A stretch of 64,000 bases of DNA from Hormiphora californensis (taxonomy: Eukaryota; Ctenophora; Tentaculata; Cydippida; Pleurobrachiidae), in assembly GCA_020137815.1 (NCBI GenBank), contig CM035360.1:6335059-6399058 (forward strand), in the 5' to 3' direction. Below are positions 1 to 21,783 of the stretch, one piece after another. The notes below the pieces were generated by a model. The model was not told where the DNA came from and did no database searches. It saw only the letters and a program-made list of their open reading frames with translations. The translations under genes and the position numbers were made by a program. Position 1 is the first letter of the stretch. Every line of letters starts with the position of its first letter.

Positions 1-3000
1 CGCATATCATATTCCCACAGTACTGATTTGTAATAGCACTATCTTTATATCGGATATCTCGAACAGCAACAATCCTTGTGTTTTAAACAGGGTTCCTGCT
101 TTCTAACCAGTTAGGCGTATATTAAACAGGGCACATGTTATCTGCAGCGCTCACATATCATGATAATGAACTACATTAACCGTAGTATTATGCACTATGC
201 TGCAGGGACATCACACACACACATCACCCACACACATGATATTGATCAAGCTCTGAACAACAGGTTATTGAATCAATCGACCGTTTCAACGGTAAGAGGT
301 GCCATCACTGATTTCGTTGCAGTTGATCCGAGGATCACGAATTCAATTAATATGTCGTGATTACTGTTTAATAGCCCAACTGGTCATTCGAAAAATCAGA
401 TACAAACACATTAATGTGCCGCACTGTATATGAGTTACTCCAACCCTCCAGTTTCAATGCTTGTTTAACGAAGGAAGTAACCAAGCGATCCACTGGATTC
501 GATATATCTAGGTGCATATCATATTCCCACAGTACTGATGTAATAGCACTATCTTTATATCGGATATCTCGAACAGCAACAATCCTTGTGTTTAAACAGG
601 GTTCCTGCTTTCTAACCAGTTAGGCGTATTAAACAGGGCACATGTTATCTGCAGCGCTCACATATCATGATAATGAACTACATTAACCGTAGTATTATGC
701 ACTATGCTGCAGGGACATCACACACACACATCACCCACACACATGATATTGATCAAGCCTGAACAACAGGTTATTGAATCAATCGACCGTTCAACGGTAC
801 GAGGTGCCATCACTGATTTCGTGCAGTTGATCCGAGGATCACGAATTCAATTAATATGTCGTGATTACTGTTTAATAGCCCAACTGGTCATTCCGAAAAT
901 CAGATACAAACACATTAATGTGCCGCACTGTATATGAGTTACTCCAACCCTCCAGTTTCAATGCTTGTTTAACGAAGGAAGTAACCAAGCGATCCACTGG
1001 ATTCGATATATCTAGGCGCATATCATATTCCCACAGTACTGATGTAATAGCACTATCTTTATATCGGATATCTCGAACAGCAACAATCCTTGTGTTTAAA
1101 CAGGGTTCCTGCTTTCTAACCAGTTAGGCGTATTAAACAGGGCACATGTTATCTGCAGCGCTCACATATCATGATAATGAACTACATTAACGTAGTATTA
1201 TGCACTATGCTGCAGGGACATCACACACACACATCACCCACACACATGATATGATCAAGCCTGAACAACAGGTTATTGAATCCAATCGACCGTTCAACGG
1301 TACGAGGTGCATCACTGATTTCGTGCAGTTGATCCGAGGATCACGAATTCAATTAATATGTCGTGATTACTGTTTAATAGCCCCAACTGGTCATTCCGAA
1401 AAATCAGATACAAACACATTAATGTGCCGCACTGTATATGAGTTACTCCAACCCTCCAGTTTCAATGCTTGTTTAACGAAGGAAGTAACCAAGCGATCCA
1501 CTGGATTCGATATATCTAGGCGCATATCATATTCCCACAGTATGATGTAATAGCACTATCTTTATATCGGATATCTCGAACAGCAACAATCCTTGTGTTT
1601 AAACAGGGTTCCTGCCTTTCTAACCAGTTAGGCGTATTAAACAGGGCACATGTTATCTGCAGCGCTCACATATCATGATAATGAACTACATTAACCGTAG
1701 TATTATGCACTATGCTGCAGGGACATCACACACACACATCACCCACACACATGATATTGATCAAGCCTGAACAACAGGTTATTGAATCAATCGACCGTTC
1801 AACGGTACGAGGTGCCATCACTGATTTCGTGCAGTTGATCCGAGGATCACGAATTCAATTAATATGTCGTGATATTAATTGAATTCGTGATCCTCGGATC
1901 AACTGCACGAAATCAGTGATGGCACCTCGTACCGTTGAACGGTCGATTGGTTTTTTTTTTTTTTTGTCTCAATAACTGTTGTTCAGGCTGATCTAATAGC
2001 ATGGTTGGGGGTGATGTGTGTGTGTGATGTACCTGACAGCATAGTTGCCATTAATACTACGGGTATGTAGTATTATCATGAAAGTGAGCGCTTTGCATGA
2101 TTAACCATGTGCCCTGTTAATACGCCTAATGGTTAGAAAGCAGGAAAGGAACCCTGTTTAACACAAGGATTGTTGCTGTTCGAGATATCCGATAAAAGGA
2201 TAGTTGACTATTAAATCATTACTGTGGGCATATGAGATGCGCCTAGATATATCGAATCCCAGTGGAACGCTTGGCTTACTTTCCTTCGTTAAACAAGCAT
2301 TGAAATGGAGGGTTGGAGTTAACTCATATACAGTGCGGACACATTAATTGTGAATGTGTTTGTTCTAGATTTTTCGGAAATGACCAGTTGGGCTATTAAC
2401 GGTAATCACGACATATTAATTGAATTCGTGATCTCGGATCAACGCCACGAAATCGTGATGCACATCGTACCGTTGAACGGTCGATTGATCTCAATAACCT
2501 GTTGTTCAGGCTTGATTCAATATCATGTGGGGGGGTGAATGTTGTGTGTGATGTCCATGACCAGCATAGTGATAATACTACGTTAATGTAGTCATTATCA
2601 TGAATGTGAGCGCTGCAGATAACTGTGCCCTGTTTATAGCATACTGGTTAGAAAGCAGGAACCTGTTTAAACACAAGGATTGTTGCTGTTCGCGATAATC
2701 CGATAATAAAGATAGTGCTATTTACATCAGTACTGTGGGAATATGATATGCGCTAGATATATCCGAATCCAGTGGATCGCTGGTTCTTCCTTCGGATAAC
2801 AAGCATTAGAAAAATGGAGGTTTGGAGTAACTCAATACAGTGCGGACATAATGTCTTGTATATGATTTTGCGGAATGACCAGGTGGCTATTTAAAACAGT
2901 AATAACCGACATTTAATTGAATTCGTGACTCGGATCCAATCTGCACGAAATCCGTGATGGCACCTCGTACCGTTGAACGGTTTCGATTGATTCAATAACC

Positions 3001-3412
3001 TGTTGTTCAGGCTTGATAAATATCATGTGTGTGGGTGAGTGTGGTGTGATGTCCATGCAGCATAGGTGCATAATACTACGGTTCATGTAGTTATTATCAT
3101 GTATATGTTGAGCGCGCATGATAACATGTGGCCCGTTTAAGACGACTAACTGGTTAGAAAGCAGGAACCCTGTTTAAACACAAGGATTGTTGCTGTTCGA
3201 GATATCCGATATAAAGATAGTGCTATTACATCAGTACTGTGGGAATATGATATGCGCCTAGATATATCGAATCCAGTGGATCGCTTGGTTACTTCCTTCG
3301 TTAAACAAGCATTGAAACTGGAGGGTTGGAGTAACTCATATACAGTGCGGCACATTAATGTGTTTGTATCTGATTTTTCGGAATGACCAGTTGGGCTATT
3401 AAACAGTAATCA
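1..3412. repeat. Satellite array, ~505-bp unit, with head-to-head inversion
   Basis: A unit of about 505 bp recurs from base 1 in the forward direction; the marker cgcatatcatattcccaca falls near 1, 511, 1017 and 1521. Near 1872 the sequence turns back on itself and three further units run in reverse complement to about 3412, where unique sequence begins. The two inner reversed units carry many single-base gains and losses compared with the left arm, while the last reversed unit (about 3146-3412) is clean. Each unit can be read as a 69-residue open frame, but that frame is lost whenever a unit has an indel, so it is not taken as a gene. Confidence 0.95.
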
Positions 3413-12934
<9,522 letters not shown>

Positions 12935-13355
12935 AATAATGTTTTGTAAATTGAGCTATCTTTTAATTTCACCTATATGTGTGTGTAATATTCGTTTTTT
13001 GTGCTGCATTTTCTGTGAATTCGATGCCTCATGGTTGTCGAATGTTGCAGGTCTCATGTGTATTGTGTGCGAGTCACTGAATTCAATTGTTATTTGATAC
13101 TAGTTCTTCTAAAAATACAAATACTCGTGTTTTGAATCTTTGAGTTTATCAAGCTTGCCGAATCCAATAAAGAGACTGTATCTTTTATCCCATCTCTCCT
13201 ACCCATCAAATTTACATTCGGCAAGCTTGGGCTTTGGTAAACACTGGTATTGTGAAATAGAACGAAATGGTAAATTGGATAATAAAATAGCTTCAGGGAA
13301 GATACAGCTATAAATGTGTCTAGATTCGCCCTCAAACATGGGGTTAGAACAATAA
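12935..13355. other. Intergenic region between convergent genes
   Basis: AT-rich 3' flank shared by the hydrolase (+) and the GPCR (-). It contains an inverted repeat (aagcttgccgaat near 13150 with attcggcaagctt near 13216) separated by about 55 bp. No further gene is seen. Confidence 0.6.
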
Positions 13356-15379
13356 TCAGTTACTTCGTGTCCTACTCCTACTAGGGGTCCTAGGCCGATA
13401 ATTCAGATTATTTGCACACCCACTACCTCGTCTAGTGTACACCACACTCCTCTCTCTCCTAGTTCCACAAGTATATCCAGCTCCATTTTGGAGAACTGGT
13501 ATAACGGCATTCTGGTGTTCCCCCAGACCCCTCATCTCCATGAGAGACTGTCCCCCTGCACTCCCTACACTCTTCCTCCCATTATTATAAGCTGTGGATA
13601 CCCGCCTGCTGAGCGTGGATATCCTCCTAGAGACTGTTAACTTTAGCTCTTGTCCAAACAGGAAGTGAATCAGGGGATTCATATTACTGTTTATTAGCAT
13701 GCTTAAATCGTACCAGTTTATCACATAGCAAAACACCTCAGGTCGGCATTCTATTCGCTGGATGGAGCCTTCAAAGGCACCACTGAAACCCATAGTTCGT
13801 AGCACCATGACACTGTCGTAAAATATGACGAATGAGTAGACGAGGAGGTAGAGAGAGTGTCATAGAGATGATCTTCTTCAGAACGATGGAGACCTCCCCT
13901 CCTGACTGTCCCCTGGATGCGGTGTAGAATGCCAGATGCCACACTGAGAAGGAGAGAGAGGGGAGTCAGGGGAGAGGGTTCAATATATTGCAATATATGC
14001 TGAATATTGCACTGTACAATATGGGGGAGGTTCTGTCAGAGCATTGGCCATGGCCCTATAGTGCGTGGGAACTGTGGTCAAAGCATTGTCCTGACAGGGG
14101 AGGTTATAAAGTACGGGGTCTCTATGGATATCTTCATGTACTAACCAGTTGCAAAGTTGGATACAATAAGAATTGTGAGGGGTATGTACAGTAGACTAGT
14201 TTCCAGAACATCATAAACAATGTGAAATCCTTCATCAATCAGCCAGACATATTGGCAGCTCGCCCAGTAGAAGTTGAACTTGAACTCAGCAAACAGAAGT
14301 GGGAGAATCCCATACGACAGAAATGTTAGACTCTGAAATAGGGAGTGGTTGTGTCAGATCTTTTTTGAAAAATGGAGAACACCAGTAACTCATCCCAAAC
14401 AGTCGGCTATCTACTAGCCGATTTATTTAGTAAACAACTAGTCCTACAACAACAACTCACCCAGAGGATGATAACCATAATCCAGACCATCCTTATCTTG
14501 ATGATCCGTTTATAGTGCAGTGGTTTCAGTATCGCTACCGCCCTGATTAGGGACGCCTCCGCCAAGTTGACCAGAGTGACCGAGGGCATCCACGCCAACA
14601 GCACTGCAGTAGAGTTATCAATTAGGGGCTTAGCTGGTTAGTGGTTAATTGGGTCTCGGTTAAACAATTAATCAATTTATTTTGTGGTGCACTGACAGCC
14701 TCATACACACATAGTTATCCAACTAACACACAGTTCATGATACCTGCAAAAGTGCGACACAGAACGTCATCCAGGGCTCCTTTATCAAACCACTCTCTCT
14801 TGAAATAGAAGTGGACCCCTTTATGGAACCCAATAAAACCTGTTATCAAATCTGATATCGCTGAAAAGAGAGGGAGACTCTGATAGGTCTTAAAAACATG
14901 CTCAAGATAAAATTCAAACTCGAATATTATGAATTTTAAATTTGAACCAGGCACGGTGACCATCATGATTGTGTGTTATATCTTACCAAGGTTTAGAAAG
15001 AGGAAGTAGCTGATATTTGAGGCACCATTCTTTTGTCCATAGTTGTGTAGAACCACACAATTACACAGGATGGAGGTCAGACCAAGCAGGAAATGGACTG
15101 TACCAAGACTGTACTCTGTTGAGAAAGAGCTGTGATTAGACGAGGGGTTTGAGTGTTATTCGGCAAACCGTTGTACCTCCTAAATGGTTCTCTCCAGAAG
15201 GAGCTACATATAGCAATGATCCATTGAAGCTAAACAGTAAACTAGACAAATGGAAGCAACTCACCTATAGAATCAATAAGTAGCAAGTGTTCAGTTTTGT
15301 TGTCCAAAATTTCTCTGAGATATTCATCACAACTATCTTCTTCTAGACCGTGGCTACTACCATGAACTCCCAGGGTCAT
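13356..15379 (-). CDS. Rhodopsin-like seven-transmembrane receptor (GPCR)
   Basis: Six exons in order: 15379-15265, 15115-14987, 14860-14744, 14603-14461, 14332-14146 and 13943-13356. They join with GT-AG introns of 126-202 nt into about 426 residues once a two-base frame break near 13851-13858 is allowed for. The sequence shows an acidic extracellular N terminus with an NKT sequon, TM1 (VHFLLGLTSILCNCVVLHN), TM2 and a TM3 end with LIRAVAILKPLHYKR where class A receptors carry the DRY motif. An extracellular-loop Cys (WASCQY) and TM5 (YIPLTILIVS) follow, then basic loop 3, TM6 (LYLLVYSFVIFYDS) and TM7 ending NMNPLIHFLFG, an NPxxY variant. The basic Ser/Arg-rich tail suits intracellular regulation. 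The ligand is unknown. The frame break is in a CT run and may be a sequencing error. Confidence 0.85.
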
Positions 15380-16997
15380 TCTGAACTAGGGACATAGAGA
15401 GTAATATAAATAATAGATATGAAGTAAAGACTCTCAATCTATGTGAGTATTTATATTGAGTAACTCAACAAAGCAAGGCAACCGAAACAATACAACAATC
15501 AATTTTGGTCGCTGCTTTTAGTATTTAACTCCTTATATTTGTTGAGTAAGGGTTGGACCCATTACTTAACAGACGCGCCATTAAATCAAGACAATGCCAT
15601 GCATATAAGCAGCTTATAAAAGCATATAAGTACTGATCAGTACGCGTACGTACAAAGAAATTGTTTTGTTCAAACCCATTTCCAAGCTAGGCAACAAAGA
15701 CATAAATATTAACTGCTGTTCATTGATATTTGATGGGAATCGTTATCTGCAGGCACGGGAGAGAGTACTGTATATATATATAGTTATTATAATGTCTTTC
15801 TTTGTTCCAAATCCAATAGGCTTTTATATATAAAAGCCTATTGGAACAAAGAAAGACATTATAAACATAACTATGTTGCTATATCAGCTGAGTGCTACTA
15901 GAGATTGTCAAGGACCAAGACAATGTCATAGATTGTGTACTAATAGTACATATGACAGTCAATTACCATGTCTACTGTCTAACAAAACGATGCAATTGCA
16001 TATCAGTAACTGTCATAAACACATATTAGTTAATTGCATAACGATTAATATTAATGTGTCAGTTTCGGATATTTAATACTCAATAGCTTTTGCAAAAGTC
16101 AAAAAAGTTTCTAATTCAGAAGATAAGAGGGTATATACTTGTCAGCCTATGTTTTAGGAATATAGGCTAAAATCTATTTTTAGAGAAAAACTAATTACTG
16201 AATGATGGAAATATATCTTGGCGTATTACAGCGTGTGAGAGCCATAGCTGTTCAACTGGATTTTTTCTTTCCATCTCTCCCTCTTTATCTCCCTCCCTCT
16301 CTCTCTCTCTCTCTTTCTCTTTCTCCTTTAATTACTAATTGTAGCATGTGGTTTTCAACGATGAAGTCGTCCACTGAAAAGTGAAAAAGGATGGTCTAAA
16401 GACGGTATAGATTCTTGATATCTTTCGTCATATCTTTATTCATAAAAAGCTATTATTGCTGGCTAAAAGGATCAACATAAAGGATTGTTGGATCACACAT
16501 ATTCTCTTGAACGTGATAAAAACGAGTTAAATCATTTAAATGTAACCGCAGCAGGACGTTGGGCACACGAGGGCGATTTCAACCCACATAACTATAACCT
16601 TACCACACTGGGAAGGTCACATGACGCGGCATACGTGGGATATATGTTTATATCACATATTAGAATAAACTCTGGACATCAATCGGATACGGGATAAGCT
16701 TAGTGATCAGTGACTAATAGTCACTAAGCCTTTACTTAGTGTTTCTCTGTGTGTTTCCTGAGCACTTTCTCTGGAACTCTAATCCCCTGGTAAACAAATG
16801 TATCACCACTAATTATAACACCCATTAACACACCATATAACACTACCTCTCTATCGGCAACTTGGCGCATCAATAGTATAACTTTTGGATATTATACAAG
16901 AGCAATATATTGGCATATATTGTTAGAGGAGAGCTGTCTCTGTGTGTCTCTGTGTGTTGTTGGTGCTGTCTCTGTGTGTGGTGTTGGTATAGGTGGG
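15380..16997. other. No supported gene; hairpin and CT tract
   Basis: Upstream flank of the GPCR and beyond, AT-rich. Contains the palindrome at 15781-15884, a short CT tract at about 16290-16325 and small inverted repeats such as agtgactaatagtcact near 16709. Open frames here are short and show no recognisable domain. Confidence 0.6.
15781..15884. repeat. ~100-bp palindromic hairpin
   Basis: Left arm tagttattataatgtctttc (continuing through caataggctttta) pairs almost perfectly with the right arm ending aaagacattataaacataac around a TATA loop. It is probably the remnant of a small hairpin transposon. Confidence 0.85.
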
Positions 16998-17231
16998 TCA
17001 ATTAACAGCGGAACGGAGCTTAGCTAACACATCCCCACACAGATAGAGACATCTCTCTACCTCCTCCACAGATAGCTGATATATAGAGACATGCAGCTCT
17101 TCTATCTCAGATAGAGCAGCTCTTTTTTCGAGACAGACACAGAGCTCTGCGGCCATGCGACATGGTAATACATTAGGTACACGTGGAAAGCTAGCTAACC
17201 TGTGTGTCTTGCAGAGATTTATAGAACACAT
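16998..17231 (-). CDS. Small hypothetical open frame (weak)
   Basis: An open frame of 77 codons, or 52 from the internal Met of MAAELCVCLEKRAALSEIEE. The latter part is acidic and looks helical and amphipathic, with no low-complexity signature. I do not recognise a family. No splice partners or neighbouring exons were found, so it could be an exon of an unseen gene, a small protein or a chance frame. It sits alone between repeats. Confidence 0.2.
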   Translation of the reverse strand: MCSINLCKTHRLASFPRVPNVLPCRMAAELCVCLEKRAALSEIEELHVSIYQLSVEEVERCLYLCGDVLAKLRSAVN

Positions 17232-17252
17232 CCAATTCTTATATAGACCACT

Positions 17253-17302
17253 TGGAACAATATGAATGATAAAGAAAGGAACAATATGAATAATAAAGAA
17301 AG
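17253..17302. repeat. Tandem duplication, ~25-bp unit
   Basis: ggaacaatatgaatgataaa and its near copy ggaacaatatgaataataaa follow one another directly. Confidence 0.8.
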
Positions 17303-17410
17303 GCTAATATAGAACGAACTATGTGCATTCGGTCTGGTTGGATGAAGTTCTAACGTGCTACTGCTCATTATCATTTATGATTTACAATTATTAAAAAGGC
17401 AATAAACACG

Positions 17411-18088
17411 TTAAAGTAAGAGTGGCGCGCCGTGTTTTCTCACAAAACTTAGTGGATGAACGGGGAGTACCACCAGGACCATTGGTACGGTATCGAAAAT
17501 TTCCAATTCTGTCTCGTTCATTAGTTATGACGTAATATGTTCATTATTTCAACTTTTATAAAATTGTTCTACAGAAAAATCTGTGCATTGTGGATTGAAA
17601 TGGATGCTTGCATCGTGTTCAGCGTCAAAAAATAGCCGGGGTACCAAATTTTGGTGTCTCTACCTTGTCTGTGACGCGAGATATTGACAAATATAAAAAA
17701 CAACCAAAATGGGTGAGAGAGAGTTTGTTATCTTTGGGTGCTAGTTATTTGTGCGCGCCACCCAACTGTAACAAACTCTCTTTCTCTCACTTTGGTCGTT
17801 TTTGATAATTGTCGATATCTCGCGTCATAGACAAGGTAGAGACACCAACATTTGGTACCCCGGCTATTTTTTGATGCTGAACACGATGCAAGCATCCATT
17901 TCAATCCACAATGCACAGATTTTTCTGTAGAGCAATTTTATAAAAGTTGAAATAATGAACATATTACGTCATAACTAATGAACGAGACAGAATTGGAAAT
18001 TTTCGATACCGTACCAATGGTCCTGGTGGTACTCCCCGTTCATCCACTAAGTTTTGTGAGAAAACACGGCGCGCCAATCTTACTTTAA
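17411..18088. mobile_element. Foldback element (~680 bp) with ~310-bp inverted arms
   Basis: The left arm from ttaaagtaagagtggcgcgc is matched nearly base for base in reverse complement by the right arm ending gcgccaatcttactttaa. The loop is only about 40 bp, near 17729-17770. Ends carry TTAA on both sides. It has no transposase-like frame; the apparent 60-65-codon frames inside are mirror images of each other, as expected of an inverted repeat. The element would be mobilised, if at all, by an enzyme encoded elsewhere. Confidence 0.9.
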
Positions 18089-18219
18089 ACTTTACATACG
18101 CTTTTACGAACAAACCATTAAATCAATGGCATTTTAATTGAGGTCCTGATAGAAAGGGTATATTCAACCAAGGGGTGACACATTGACAGATCGAATAGTT
18201 CTTGGGGCAATATAGTCTT

Positions 18220-18310
18220 CTCTCCCCCGCTATCGTCCTCTCTCCGCCTCTAGTCTCATTTCTCTCTCTCCCTCACTCTCTCTCTCTATCTTTCTCTCTC
18301 TCCCCTGTAA
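18220..18310. repeat. CT-rich tract
   Basis: Imperfect pyrimidine-rich stretch (ctctctc with ccct and tatc interruptions) just before a region of nested hairpins. Confidence 0.8.
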
Positions 18311-18429
18311 GTCCATCTACCTCACATTTCAGCAATCCAATAGTTTAATAAAGAATGGGGAGCTCAATATATAAGGAACTTGTGAGAGTGTATCCCCGCT
18401 TCATTAAATATTGTTATTACTATTTGTTT

Positions 18430-18645
18430 GTCGGTGAGTTCTATAGGGAAGATAGTATCTTCTTGGAAGGTATCTTCCAAAGATACCTCCCAAAAAAGTG
18501 CAGATATATCAACCAACAACTCAACAAGGTGCTCCATTATGTTTCTTTTAAATTGCATCTAAAATTGCAGTCTCTGTCTAGTAGTAGTGGACTCTGTAAA
18601 CAGTCTACAGAGTCCATAAAGAGAGCAGTTTTAGATGCAATTAAT
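18430..18645. repeat. Cluster of nested short hairpins
   Basis: At about 18430-18505, pieces of gaagatagtatcttc and ggaaggtatcttcc pair locally. At 18548-18642, aattgcatctaaaa pairs with ttttagatgcaatt and encloses a second perfect stem ggactctgta/tacagagtcc. An open frame of 115 codons (18355-18702, +) runs through these hairpins, but the palindromes make a structural or non-coding explanation at least as likely as a protein. Confidence 0.6.
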
Positions 18646-18702
18646 ACTGAAATTAATCTCAACCATGGTGGAGACGGCCTCAAAGAAGAAGAAGAATACT
18701 GA

Positions 18703-20579
18703 ACAAATTGGCATCCAAACATCCAAGTGTAGCAAGACACGTACCTACCCATAAAAACTCACATTCACTCACAGAGCACAATATCAAATAACACATTTCA
18801 AAGGGGCCCAGTCCCGGGAAATCTGTATCAAATTGAGTTTTCCCGGCGCCCCAAAAGCTTACACAGTTGATCAGATCTACTACTGGTGCTCGAACATACA
18901 GACCTGCTGCTAGGTCAGCTAATTACAGTGTAACATTTTTACACTGCCATGTTGTAGTCATATGATGTATGGGTTGCAACTGGCTTCAATCTTCATTAAC
19001 CAGAATTGGGGGTATTCGGCAATGATGGCAATATAATATTGGGTATTAGCGATATTGCATTCGATATTGCATTCGTTTTCGTCTTCATAAAACCGTACTA
19101 TTTATAGCTACTACCATCTACTGTATACTTGGCCGCGAACACAGAGCTGGGTGCGACGCTGTCAAGCCAATGCTCTGACCAGTGACTAAAACTGCAGTTC
19201 TCCTGTCAGGCCACTGACCACAGTTCTCGCGCGAGAAATGAAAATAGGGTCAGGCCAATGCTCTGACAGCAGTTCTCGGCCTTATTTGAAAGAAATGAGA
19301 ATAGGTCAGGCATAGTAGGTGTTAATGGACAATAACGTCTGCTACATTTGCTAGATAGCTGTTTCTAGGACGACATGGCGGTATATTGATTTACATTAGC
19401 ACCTGCAGGACGGACTAAAAGGGTTCATGGTGGCATAGTTTGCCTTCCCCGCGCCCAGCAAATACATGAATGGTAATATTCAGAATATGTAATGAAGAGG
19501 GTTTGAACAAAACAAGGTACAGTACAGCTACTTCAGCTATGCAATGCTACCATCTGAGGTCGTCAAATGCAAGCTTTTAAGCCTCATGGAAACACGTTGG
19601 GTTTAGAATTATGAAATTTCCTAAATAATACTGAAACTCTAAGTCGACTCAGTATTTCTATAGAACCATAGCTCTATAGAGCTTCATATTAATAATAGAA
19701 ACATTGAACAGAAAGTGTGGAACTGCGCATAAAATATTAACTCTGTTTATGTTTTTCTAAACTCCATGGAGTTTTATGGAGCTCCATAAAATTCTGTCTA
19801 ACGACACCAAACAGATAAAACTGTAACCTTACAGCTAACAGTTGACAGACGTCAGGGATCCGTCAGCAATTGTAAGTTGTAACTCGGGGTGAGATGACGA
19901 GATGTCTCATAATCACAATATGCAACAGATTGTGTGCCGATGTGTCACATAGTGTTGTAACAAGTGCCGAACAATGACCCCCTCATGGGTCATTAGATAA
20001 TGGGGCCCTAAAGAACTGCACCCCTCCCTCCACAGATGGATTGCAGCTGTCACACATACATGGCAGGGGGAATGGAATGGGAGAAATAGAATGGGACATA
20101 TTATACATGGCAGCTAGGGGAAAGGGAGATTGGGAGACAGGGGAACATGGGAGATTGGGACTCATGAAAGAAATGGGCGAGTGGCCAAGTGGGCCTTTAG
20201 AGAGATATTCACATAACTTAACTAAACCACTTCACAGATCCCCTGTTGCTACTGAGTCACGACTCACGTTGTAGCAATCTCCCGTCCATAAGAGCCAATA
20301 TAACAGCACAAAGTCATTATATATAATATGGGGATCCTAAAGAACTGCAGCAGCTCAACCCTTGTTCTCCCACCCTCAACAACTCAACCCCAGATCGCTT
20401 TCCCTGCACAGCTGCCAACACAATACCTAACAACACACCAACAATGCTACACTGACGTTAGGGACTCTGGAGAAAGTTATTAGGGAGATTGGCAAAAAGT
20501 TATCAGGCAAAATGGCGCAGGTAGCAGGCTGATTAATTACATCGTTATCCTTGGCCTGGCCCAATGCCAAATATATATC
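18703..20579. other. No supported gene
   Basis: Mixed unique sequence without recognisable exons. A motif similar to caggccaatgctctgacagc recurs around 19165-19290, each time followed by gcagttctc-like text, so it may be a decayed local repeat. Short palindromes such as ggagttttatggagctccat occur near 19770. Confidence 0.5.
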
Positions 20580-21473
<894 letters not shown>

Positions 21474-21783
21474 TGTCACGGTCCTGAAATTTATTATCAT
21501 AATTATTCATTGTGCGCGCAACAACAGCAAACATGAAAATGTAATGCGCGAAAAATTATAAACTGCAACTACGCGGCTTCAAAATGCGCGCGCGTATGGC
21601 TGTTAAATTGGCATTCAAATTTTAAACGAAACTGGTCCTCCCCCCTTTTTTTTCTAAACTTTTCTCCTTTTTCTGTTTTCTTCTCTTAGGCTTTTTAGCA
21701 GCCCCCTCCCGCATTCCCCTGCATCACGAGGGCCACCAGTGTAGCAGTGTTTGCGAATCCCCCTGTTTTAATTTTGAAAGTAT

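Noticed and set aside
414-1127. A repeated 69-residue open frame in the satellite units
   Set aside because: It recurs only because the DNA unit repeats. It is lost in units with indels, and has no splice signals or recognisable domain.
1-3412. CRISPR-like or immune-type repeat array
   Set aside because: The units are ~505 bp, contiguous and without unique spacers. The host is a eukaryote.
18355-18702. 115-residue hypothetical protein
   Set aside because: It overlaps several strong hairpins and has no recognisable domain, so it is described as structure and not called as a gene.
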